Shown in pieces: positions 30,201 to 37,053 of a stretch of DNA of 64,000 nt. The notes under the pieces were generated by a model. The model had not been told where the DNA came from. It saw only the letters and a list, made by a program, of their open reading frames with translations, and did no database searches. Made by a program: the position numbers and the translations under genes. Origin of the DNA: Caecitellus pseudoparvulus (taxonomy: Eukaryota; Bigyra: Bicosoecida); contig CBFFRQ010000018.1 of NCBI GenBank assembly GCA_965644315.1, positions 62,001 through 126,000 on the forward strand, given 5' to 3'. The first letter of the stretch is position 1, and each line of letters opens with the position of its first letter.

Positions 30201-31172
30201 CAGTCTGCGAAGAAGCGCCCAAGACACGCCTCGCGCATCGTGGCCCAAAGCACACCCCATGGGGGTGTGGTGGAGTTGCAGCCTTCTGCTGTGGGGGTGC
30301 CTCTGGCCTCCCCGCCTCCAAACTTTGCCTTGTCTGCGGAGCGGCCTTCACGGGCGCCTGCAACCGATCACGCCAGCCCCCGGCGCCCATCGGAGCGAGG
30401 GAAGCTGCCCTCGCCAAAGGCAGACATGTTCACCTCCCCTACTGCCTTGCTTGGCTCGGCGCTGTCCCCTGCCTCTGATCGGGACTCTCCTCCTGTCGGT
30501 TTGGGGGACTTGGATGTCTCTCACATTCAGGGTCGAGAGAGCGGCGTCTTTGAGCAGGGCGGCTCAACGCTCGACTTTCACGATACAACTCTCAGCACAT
30601 CCATCAAACCAAGCCACAGCCAGCGCTCCCCTGCTCCTGGTTCGGAAAGCAAAACAGAACCACTGCTGGGAGGTAGCAGCAGTGGCACTGGCGGGGGTGT
30701 GAGTGGCGGGCTGCTGGGAGGTGGCAGCAGTGGCACTGGCGGGGGTGTGAGTGGCGGGCTGCTGGGAGGTGGCAGCAGTGACGTCGGTGGGGGTGTGAGT
30801 GGCGGGCTGCTGGGAGGTGGCAGCAGTGGCACTGGCGGGGGTGTGAGTGGCGGGCTGCTGGGAGGTGGCAGCAGTGGCACTGGCGGGGGTGTGAGTGGCG
30901 GGCTGCTGGGAGGTGGCAGCAGTGGCACTGGCGGGGGTGTGAGTGGCGGGCTGCTGGGAGGTGGCAGCAGTGACGTCGGTGGGGGTGTGAGTGGCGGGCT
31001 GCTGGGAGGTGGCAGCAGTGACGTCGGTGGGGGTGTGAGTGGCGGGCTGCTGGGAGGTGGCAGCAGTGGCACTGGCGGGGGTGTGAGTGGCGGGCTGCTG
31101 GGAGGAACGGGTGGTCTGCTGGGTGGTGCTTTTGGTGGCAGGACATTAGATGATCCACCCGCTTTCGCGTAG
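27285..31172 (+). CDS. NUP85: Nup85-like nucleoporin with GGLLGG repeat tail
   Basis: 1295 aa from the ATG at 27285 (MHRPASAAPAGVG), a single exon. The helical N-terminal half resembles the Nup85/Nup75 Y-complex scaffold. Examples are VLWNAVARCVLTGQPHLASPL, SLAELLDEFPSV followed by RWRQWRGRVVGYLA, and later CLSIRLLYSQPAGDW and LLGLFWVDLLATAARFGLL. Nup85 proteins elsewhere are about 650-750 aa. The extra length here is the Ala/Ser-rich middle, a Pro-rich linker from about 930, and a C-terminal array of nine 16-residue repeats (core GGGVSGGLLGG). The array recalls GLFG-type nucleoporin repeats but has no Phe. The 5' frame is open further upstream, so the start is uncertain. The stop lies 13 bp from the convergent stop of the next gene. 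The family call rests on motif pattern only and needs a profile or structure search. Confidence 0.55.
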   Translation: MHRPASAAPAGVGPPPSAALVCLIEDAFTTFLRLKRWQHQGESGLDTVDGTDSQPSSVIRKVSTEFRQSLNAAVQDMQDDGTETSDGGAVAGSLPLWEVLEGVSSMWHLSEVCLFRSSGEPHSHTALVAVLEWLQQYFASGTCMSEDELSLLSSRLLSDQVATEVLWNAVARCVLTGQPHLASPLIFQCSRLNSDPHAVSLAELLDEFPSVLADASAAHSATAGRWRQWRGRVVGYLATLPQASAGDSDALIATRAILETLACKQSAFEDPAPQQTLPAASIVTSMAVHGQVPPATTPPSAQFEVVPPAWDQCLSIRLLYSQPAGDWSAASVVAALLDALKGAGEESEFVATLAAVAAGELQPAVAFAEAHGVPLLGLFWVDLLATAARFGLLRGPQPSPRLVSRLADDLVAASLTSLAELACHPALPEAAPDADIQLAVEGDAGEVAVQGTPLPPRLLLLAVGTTVGAAVPSQSPAADALVHLWTKVGWHGEEEAHTVWAYVQHLAAGLVARTTGKAVRVPTTAFGLPHQRAHLARFARVCAQCLSARAATIVWLRLAQVWSPSASDQAGLWLQSREEGRSGLLASLPPPSSSYDTNAFEEWAGQVGRGTAFGALACQRALAWALRSNHQATLERVGSHLCDLGLQALQGVHITGAPALAGDAGELFTQLAFQAAGGALPAASPGEAYTHLAVALGCMPRLAIPSAAAPHLHSAVNLLRLLSALHDVQGFTSCLPFTLQQTSVSGLPQDTDPALRHLSQREASSHLDHLWRAVGTGMCEVLWRSGGPLHGNLAPGCVTSSTADARTSAAVLVWAHGSGLLASAASPFTAAQATSLVRVGVALFSPLLQEAPLFAPYQLSTPALGLPTTASAVQVYRDVLGSVAQAASRSVMLAPHEEQVSGWASGDRVGASVLKALSGTVWRYTEGALGAGTVSRVALGVAHIPVPGLPQTGEGGMPLLPPPSAGPTPFAFQSAKKRPRHASRIVAQSTPHGGVVELQPSAVGVPLASPPPNFALSAERPSRAPATDHASPRRPSERGKLPSPKADMFTSPTALLGSALSPASDRDSPPVGLGDLDVSHIQGRESGVFEQGGSTLDFHDTTLSTSIKPSHSQRSPAPGSESKTEPLLGGSSSGTGGGVSGGLLGGGSSGTGGGVSGGLLGGGSSDVGGGVSGGLLGGGSSGTGGGVSGGLLGGGSSGTGGGVSGGLLGGGSSGTGGGVSGGLLGGGSSDVGGGVSGGLLGGGSSDVGGGVSGGLLGGGSSGTGGGVSGGLLGGTGGLLGGAFGGRTLDDPPAFA
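30669..31100 (+). repeat. 48-bp tandem repeat, nine units, coding GGLLGG array
   Basis: Nine in-frame 48-bp units encode two variants that differ at Ser-Gly-Thr versus Ser-Asp-Val. The order is GT, GT, DV, GT, GT, GT, DV, DV, GT. The codons are nearly identical between units, so the array is probably length-polymorphic. It is followed by a short degenerate GGTGGLLGGAFGG segment. Confidence 0.95.
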
Positions 31173-31178
31173 GCGTGA

Positions 31179-31186
31179 AATGCATT
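31179..31186. promoter_or_regulatory. Palindromic AATGCATT between convergent stops
   Basis: It lies 6 nt after the TAG of the Nup85-like gene. On the minus strand its first A is the last base of the TGA of the exonuclease-like gene (TGAATGCATT). It sits within a larger near-palindrome, GTGAAATGCATTCAC. One short element therefore serves both gene ends. Confidence 0.55.
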
Positions 31187-32514
31187 CACCCCGCTGGTGG
31201 GTCCTTTTTTTTGTTTCGCTGCCGGCGCACTTCAGTCCGCAGCGAAGGCTGTGCAGAGCCGCGATGCAAGTGCAAGTGGAAGGCTTGGGTGCGCTTGCGC
31301 AGCGACAGGTGTGTTCGCTGGGGGATGAAGTTGTCATCAGCGTACCAAGAGCGCAGTGGCAAAGCCCACAATGCAGAGAGGTCGCTATCAAGCACACTGT
31401 GTTGTAAAGATGGCTGTAGCAGTCTAGATGAACTGCGAGACCGCACGCGTGGGGATGCATGCGCTTGATTCTTGTCCGCAGATTTAAAGGGCGGCTTGCT
31501 CAGGTGAGCCTGCGCCTCCTGCGTGCAGGCCAAGCGCTGAGGCAGGGAAGCCATAAGGAGGCTTGCGACACTCGACCCCACTGCCGCGTGGAGTTGCTGT
31601 GCACATGTTTCCTCGAACTCCCTCCATACCTCTCGTGCACTTGCGGCAGCAAGGGAATCACCAAACGTTGCATCGGGTGCCAGCGCCGGCTGGGGTGTGA
31701 GGACAGCAACTGCATCTGCGATGGACGCACTGTGAAGCTGCACCACCTGCTCCAGTCCATATCCCGTCAGGAATGGCGTGTCTTGGAGGAGATCGTCCAC
31801 GCACCCATGCCGAGCAAGGGTGCTCGTGCTGCGCTGCCGGCTCGGCTGCCCCACACGACGAATGCCACAGTCCGGGAAACCGATTAGGGACCAGAGGTGG
31901 GGGAGTTGCGGTGGATGGCAGCCATAGAGCAACTGTAGGGCTGTATAGGTGCCTTCAAACAGCAGGAGGCTCGGCCCTGTCATGGCGTCCCTCGGCACCA
32001 TGGCGTGCCACTCAGCTACTGACGTTGCAGGCCCAGAAACCAGAGGCCGTAGAAGGGGATCGGAACTGAAGATGACCCGGCGATGGTCAGACCCAGTGGC
32101 GTGACTTGCACTGCACCATCGGGCGATGACATCTCGCGCCTCTGCCGTGGGGCTGGCGAACAGCGACGAGCTGGGCAGGTTGGGTGGAATCCAGGCGCAG
32201 CCCTCTCTGGCCGACGCAGAGCCTGACACTTGCTGCGCCGCCCAGTGCGCGCCAAGCCAGCGAGATTCAACACATGCAGTACCGTGCTGTGCTCGCATGT
32301 GGCGCCGGGGTGTCTTGGTGCCGGCCCACACGAACTGAACGCCGTCCACGCCAGCGTAGTGATCGAGGGCCAGACACACGGCTCGGGACAGAAGCACTTT
32401 GGAGAAGGGCTGCACTGCTCGTGGGTGCACAGTCGGACTACATGATGCCAGGTGGGACGCGTACTGGAGACTGCGCCCCGTGAGGCTGGAGAGGTCCACG
32501 AGCAAACTCGCCAT
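31186..32514 (-). CDS. Degenerate 5'-3' exonuclease (Pol I N-terminal / PIN-like nuclease family)
   Basis: Single exon, 442 aa. The N-terminus, SLLVDLSSLTGRSLQYAS, keeps the first catalytic-type Asp. AEARDVIARW corresponds to the family's EADDVIA, and FSSDPLLRPLV to the SGDKDLLQLV strand. LWSLIGFPDCGIRRVGQPS followed by ARHGCVDDLLQ corresponds to the GDSSDNIPGVPGIG helix-three-turn-helix and the GSLENLL that follows it. Several two-metal ligands are therefore changed: D to R in EARD, D to L in SSDPL, and D to F in GF. No polymerase domain is attached. The family normally removes 5' flaps or RNA primers; here catalysis is doubtful and a structural or DNA-binding role is possible. The last ~100 residues are basic, ending in RQRNKKK. 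No clear targeting peptide is seen. It diverges from the E2 gene across 169 bp. Confidence 0.68.
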   Translation of the reverse strand: MASLLVDLSSLTGRSLQYASHLASCSPTVHPRAVQPFSKVLLSRAVCLALDHYAGVDGVQFVWAGTKTPRRHMRAQHGTACVESRWLGAHWAAQQVSGSASAREGCAWIPPNLPSSSLFASPTAEARDVIARWCSASHATGSDHRRVIFSSDPLLRPLVSGPATSVAEWHAMVPRDAMTGPSLLLFEGTYTALQLLYGCHPPQLPHLWSLIGFPDCGIRRVGQPSRQRSTSTLARHGCVDDLLQDTPFLTGYGLEQVVQLHSASIADAVAVLTPQPALAPDATFGDSLAAASAREVWREFEETCAQQLHAAVGSSVASLLMASLPQRLACTQEAQAHLSKPPFKSADKNQAHASPRVRSRSSSRLLQPSLQHSVLDSDLSALWALPLRSWYADDNFIPQRTHLSLRKRTQAFHLHLHRGSAQPSLRTEVRRQRNKKKDPPAG

Positions 32515-32683
32515 GCCGCAAGAATGTCGGACGAAACGCAGGTAAAACGCTCCTGCCTTGAGACGTCGCGGCCCAAAACCCAGAAACGCACACTGACTTC
32601 CACAACTGGTTTTCCACCGTGCTTTGTGTTTTCAATAGTGTCGCTTTTCTGTGTATTGTAGCTGCGGGTGCGTGGCAAGAGCC

Positions 32684-33334
32684 ATGGCAGCTCTCAAGCG
32701 CCTGCGCTCGGAGTTCAGCAACATGGTTAGGAATCCTACAGAGGGCATTGTTGCCGGGCCTGTGTCCCCTGAGAACTTGCTGGAGTGGGATTGCTACATC
32801 ATGGGACCCCCAGACACTGTGTATGAGTACGGCTTCTTCCACGCAAAGCTGACGTTCCCGAAGGACTACCCGATGTCGCCGGTGAGACGCCCCAGCTGAG
32901 GTTGCGCCCGAGGGACAGGGAAGCACGCTGGCCTGCTGCCCTACGCAGCCGAAGATGGTGTTTGACCCCCCTATTTGGCACCCGAACATTTATGACTCAG
33001 GCTCTGTACGTGAGCCAGCTGAAGAGGTCAAATGCCTTCCTGCGCATGCGGAAATCGCCACTTCCAACGCCAACACGCCTCACAGAGAGCTGGGGAAGTG
33101 TGCATCTCAATCCTGCACGCTGGCCAAGACCAGTTCGGCTACGAACAAACGTCAGAGCGCTGGACTCCGGTGCAGCGCGTGGAGAAGATCTTGCTGTCCG
33201 TCGTGAGCATGCTGGCAGAGCCAAACATCGAGTCGCCGGCTGGCGTGGATGCCGCGAAGCAGTGGCGTGATGACAGGGAGGGCTTCGCTGCCAAGGTGAA
33301 GCGCCAGGTGGAGGCCAGCCTGGACTTGTTGTGA
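32684..33334 (+). CDS. UBE2G2: Ubiquitin-conjugating enzyme E2, UBE2G2/UBC7 type
   Basis: This is a class I E2 of the ER-associated-degradation type. Exons: 32684-32881, 32949-33005 and about 33086-33334, giving roughly 167 aa, the family length. It starts [14 protein letters not shown]. The core has [16 protein letters not shown] and then [16 protein letters not shown], with the active-site Cys in VCISIL. It then has [20 protein letters not shown], a close match to UBE2G2. Intron 1 is 67 nt with a GTGAGA donor. Intron 2 is ambiguous: overlapping donors GTACGT (33006) and GTGAGC (33010) can pair with acceptors near 33085-33089. Either choice adds about four residues just before the catalytic segment. 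The gene is convergent with PRORP; the stops are separated by 25 bp. Confidence 0.92.
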
Positions 33335-33352
33335 CCTGCTGCATGGCGGTGT

Positions 33353-33360
33353 AATGCATT
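33353..33360. promoter_or_regulatory. Palindromic AATGCATT between UBE2G2-like and PRORP stops
   Basis: It begins 18 nt after the TGA of the E2 gene. On the minus strand it overlaps the last base of the PRORP TGA (TGAATGCATT), the same arrangement as at 31179. Confidence 0.55.
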
Positions 33361-35384
33361 CACTGTTCTGCGGGCCACGTGGCCACCCACCGCTCGCCCG
33401 CCTCCTCTACCAGCGGCATGAACCAGCCGTGCTGGCCGCCCTGCATGCGCGCAGAGTAAGGCGGCGGCGGGCGAAAGCGGAGGGAGACCGTGGACGGCGC
33501 CGCCTCCTCGCTAGCTGCGTCGCCTTGCTCGTGCAGGCAGATGTAGTAGGTGATCTGGTGCCGCTCTCGCCACTTGAGGAAGCTCGTGGGAGCCAGCATG
33601 CGGAAGTGGTGGTCGCGCATTTGGTCATTGCTCACCACCCGCACACTGCCACGCGTCCCATCACTGCCCACACACGTGACTGCCGCGTACAGCCAGTACC
33701 AGTCATCGTTGTTCCCTCGCTGCACCTCAAACAGGCTGCCGATGGAGCGCCACCGGTCACGGTACGCAGCCAGCCGCTCCACCTCGCTGGTGCCACTGCT
33801 GGTGTCTGCAGGCGCTGTGCTCGGTGCAGAGCCCACGTCGCTGCCTGCTGCGGCAGCTGGCGGGGCAGGGGCCGGGGCGGGTAGTGAGCCGTCGTGGCGG
33901 CGCTTCTGGGCGCCGTTCGAGGCTCGCTTGAAGGGGGCAGTGTTGGTGGTGGGCTGGAACCACTTGCCATGCAGCACCACCAGCACCTTCAGTCCCTTTG
34001 ACGCGAAGTGTGTGACGACTGCGTCGATTTGAGCATGCGAGAACGCACCACCGACGTAGTTTTGGTTGTAGAAACCGACGTTGGCGGCGTCCACGAGGAT
34101 GTCAACGGGCCCGATGCTGCCCAGGAACTCCTTGAAGGCGGCGAACTGGGCCGTCCTGCGCTCCCCCTTGCAGGCCAGCTGCTCTGCTTGCTGGGCCAAA
34201 TGGGCCAGTTCGCCCGGCTGCACGTCCAAAGAGGCGAGGCTGGTGCCTGACGGCTCAAACACGCCAGAGCGGTTCACTGCGCCCTCCCCGCTCAGCCAGC
34301 GCCTGCCCCCGCCAGTGCTCTCGTGCAGCTCATACAGCGAAACCACAGCGGCTGCCGTGTCGCGTGAGACGCGGTGCACGGCCCCTGCCAGCTCAGCCAG
34401 CAGTGTTTCAGCGTAGGCCCACCAGTCTGCGTCACTGGCCGTGGAGGGTGCCGCGCCAGCTGCGCCCGCCTGGAGCCGGGCTGTGATGGCGCGCAGCATG
34501 GCGGCGTAGGCCTGCTCCGTGACAGTGACTCCCGCCGCTAGCATGCGCTGCAAGACTGCCTTGGCGGTGTCAGCGTCGCCCGCTGCCGCGAGGGCCTGCA
34601 GCACAGGCAAGAAGGTGCGGCCCCGCGCAGCGACCTGCCTGGCCGCCATGCTGTCCAGGTACTGCAGAGCGGTGTGTGGCTTGCCCACACCACACATGGC
34701 ACGGATGGCGGAGGAGTAGGCTGACTCCTTCAGCGCCACGCCAGGCGCTGCCTGGGCTGCCGCCACCACCTCCTGCGTCACCGCCGTCAACTGTTCGTGG
34801 GTCAGGGAGCAGTCTGCAGCCTTGCGCAGGAAGGTGGGTCCCCCACCAGGCGCAGCTGCCGTGGCTGCCAGCATGGACGCAGGCGTGCGCACGACGCCCT
34901 TTCGGCGTTTGGGGGCGTTGGCGGTGACGGGCGCCGCCTCACCCGTGGCAGCTGTCGCACACAGGTTCAGGAGCAGGCCGTACATGTACTCCGTGAGCGG
35001 GGCGCCCTGGGCCTTGGCTGACGCATACAGGTCCAGGGCCGCTTGGAGGTCATTCTCATGGGCTGCCTCGTTGAAACCCTTGCGCAAAGCAGCCTGCGCC
35101 GCGGCACGCGAACGTGTGTGTCTGGGCCACTGTGCAGCACAGCACCGCGCCCGAGGGAGGAGGCGGGAGGCATGCAGAATGCATGGGGAGGGAGGGTGGG
35201 GACTTACCTTGTCCAGGGGCTCCCCGGCTTTGGGAGAGCTGCCTTCACCCCCGCCAGACGCCATGTGCGAAAATGCGTGCCAGGACAGCTGCGGAAGTTG
35301 ACCGCAGTACGGTCCGCCGCAAAGGTTCGCGGATAGGGGCCTGAAGGCGAGCAGCAGCCTCGGCAGGGAGGGCAGACGCATCAT
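33360..35384 (-). CDS. PRORP: Protein-only RNase P (PRORP), probably organellar
   Basis: This enzyme removes the 5' leader of pre-tRNAs without an RNA subunit. Two exons: 35384-35208 and 35093-33360, giving 636 aa. The 114-nt intron begins GTAAGT. It is a multiple of three and free of stops, so an unspliced message would also read through. The N-terminus, MMRLPSLPRLLLAFRPLSANL, looks like a mitochondrial or plastid presequence. Helical PPR-type repeats follow (ENDLQAALDLYASAKAQGAPL; SAYSSAIRAMCGVGKPHTAL). The NYN metallonuclease domain carries all signature acidic blocks: VDILVDAANVGFYNQN, GNNDDWYWLYAAV and VVSNDQMRDHHFRML. A Cys/His pair for the zinc site is likely in YYICLHEQG plus HGWFMPL. 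A low-complexity Ala/Ser/Pro insertion lies inside the nuclease domain. It is divergent from the secreted-protein gene. Confidence 0.95.
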   Translation of the reverse strand: MMRLPSLPRLLLAFRPLSANLCGGPYCGQLPQLSWHAFSHMASGGGEGSSPKAGEPLDKVSPHPPSPCILHASRLLPRARCCAAQWPRHTRSRAAAQAALRKGFNEAAHENDLQAALDLYASAKAQGAPLTEYMYGLLLNLCATAATGEAAPVTANAPKRRKGVVRTPASMLAATAAAPGGGPTFLRKAADCSLTHEQLTAVTQEVVAAAQAAPGVALKESAYSSAIRAMCGVGKPHTALQYLDSMAARQVAARGRTFLPVLQALAAAGDADTAKAVLQRMLAAGVTVTEQAYAAMLRAITARLQAGAAGAAPSTASDADWWAYAETLLAELAGAVHRVSRDTAAAVVSLYELHESTGGGRRWLSGEGAVNRSGVFEPSGTSLASLDVQPGELAHLAQQAEQLACKGERRTAQFAAFKEFLGSIGPVDILVDAANVGFYNQNYVGGAFSHAQIDAVVTHFASKGLKVLVVLHGKWFQPTTNTAPFKRASNGAQKRRHDGSLPAPAPAPPAAAAGSDVGSAPSTAPADTSSGTSEVERLAAYRDRWRSIGSLFEVQRGNNDDWYWLYAAVTCVGSDGTRGSVRVVSNDQMRDHHFRMLAPTSFLKWRERHQITYYICLHEQGDAASEEAAPSTVSLRFRPPPPYSARMQGGQHGWFMPLVEEAGERWVATWPAEQ

Positions 35385-35631
35385 GGCTGCGCTGAGCGGC
35401 ACCCCGTACAATTTGTAGTTTGACCCTCGCGCCCTGCAGCACACACAGCACTCACGGCTCGCAGAGCCACCCCCCACAAGCCACACTTGCAAGGGTGGGC
35501 AGCATGGGGGGGTGTTGACATCTCACCACAGACGGGCGTGTGTCCTTCACACAATCACTCACACACGCATCCCAGGCCTCGCTACATGTTGTTGACGCTG
35601 ACCTGTCAAGCCAACACCCACCGCCTTCACC

Positions 35632-36921
35632 ATGCTGCGCATCGCCACCCTCCTGGCCGCCGCTGCAGTGGCTGCTGCCACTGGCGTGCCTTCCTTCTCT
35701 CCCCAGTGGTGCGTTCTAACAGTCGCCTCGGTGCACGGCGGGCCCCCCTGGCGCGCTGCCCGGCTCTTGGCCAAGCAGCCGTGCTCGGCGTGGTGAACGT
35801 GCCAGGGACACATCCGCCTGCTGCCGCCCCCGCCCTGCACCGCGTGTCCTTGTACTTCACAGGAGTGCTGCTGTCACCCAGCACATGGTCGTGAACCAGG
35901 GTGGCCAGACCTCCGGCAACGGCAGTGCGTGCGGTGGAGCCAGCCCTGACTGCCGACCGCCACACCACACCTTCCTGCTGCCTGCCGCCGCCTGCAGACA
36001 TCTGCTGCCCCTTCAACGCCCCTGAGTGCAAGGTGCAGACTGGCTACTCTGTCTCCAAGCAGTATTTCGATTTCACCAACAACCGGTGCGTGGCCCGCCT
36101 GCAGCGGTGGCAGACGGCGAGGCGTGCACGGCACCTTCCCCTCACGGCACGTTCCCGCAGCACCGCCACGTTCTACTCCAACGGCGTCGGCGTCGTCGCC
36201 CTCTTCAACGATGGCAAGGAGTACGAGGTCAACTCCCAGGGCGCCTGCCAGTCCTACTGCCCCATCGAGGGCGGCATGCTGCGTACGTGACCACGGCTGG
36301 TGTAGTGCACTGCCGCTTCTCCCAGCCTTGCCCTGGGGCGCGCTCCTGCCTGCATGTGCCGCACCCTGCACACTTGCTGGCCCTGCACAGCTTTCGGCAT
36401 CCCCAGCTCTGCTGAGGACAAGGGCTCTGCCACCTACAACGGCAAGCAGGCTGACCTGTTCGAGTCCAGCTCCGAGGTGAGGCAACCCCGCACGTCCTTG
36501 CCACACCTCTCTGCAGCCCGACACCCACGCCCCGCCGCCTCCCTTCCCCCAGTTCCCCATCCTGAACGTCACCATGTCTGTCCAGGACTTCTACATCGTG
36601 CCTGGCTCCCAGACCAACGCTGTGCCCATTGCCTTCGTCCAGCACCTGACTCCCTTCGGCGAGCAGATCGGCGGACAGACCACCCTGTTCGAGAACTGGA
36701 CCAACGGCGCCCCCGATGCCACCAAGTTCGTCGTGACTGGCAAGGCCTCTTGCCCTGAGGCCAACAACTGCGGGGGCTCCTCCTCCGGCGGCTCTGGCAG
36801 CCACTCCGGCAGCTCTTCCTCCCCCTCTGGCCACAAGGCCCGCTACCTGGAGGCCACCGCGACCCCTGCCGGCTACTCCGCCCCCTCTGCTCTCATGCAG
36901 GCTGTCGCCAAGCGCCAGTAA
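35632..36921 (+). CDS. Secreted Cys-containing protein, ependymin-like candidate
   Basis: Six exons: 35632-35708, 35863-35924, 35998-36085, 36161-36282, 36391-36476 and 36553-36921. The introns are 154, 73, 75, 108 and 76 nt, with donors GTGCGT, GTGCGT, GTGCGT, GTACGT and GTGAGG. The product is 267 aa. It starts with a signal peptide (MLRIATLLAAAAVAAATG). The order of motifs recalls the ependymin/EPDR family, which has a LolA-like lipid-binding fold: SPQWSAAVTQ, NICCPF, KQYFDFTNNR, ALFNDGKEYEV, C-x3-C, FGIPSSAEDKGSATYNGKQ, VTGKASCP. That assignment is tentative. A Ser/Gly linker and a basic tail follow. Codon use is strongly biased (AAC, TTC, AAG, GGC) compared with its neighbours, and it has the most introns in the window, suggesting a highly expressed gene. 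Possible N-glycosylation sites include NVT and NWT. Confidence 0.72.
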
Positions 36922-37053
36922 GCACTTGACGCTGCCACCCCAGCTCCCGCGCGCACGGCCCACGCCACTCGCTGCAATGCACTGCCTGGGCTCAAATTCC
37001 ACACGCTTGCCAGTCCAGCCAGGGCAGGGTCGCGAGGGCGCCGAGTGTCAGCC

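Noticed and set aside
30578-31189. Antisense Pro-rich frame (PPPSSPPLTPPP repeats) opposite the Nup85-like tail
   Set aside because: It mirrors the 48-bp repeat array and has no start context or domains outside the repeat. The sense frame is far longer and ends properly.
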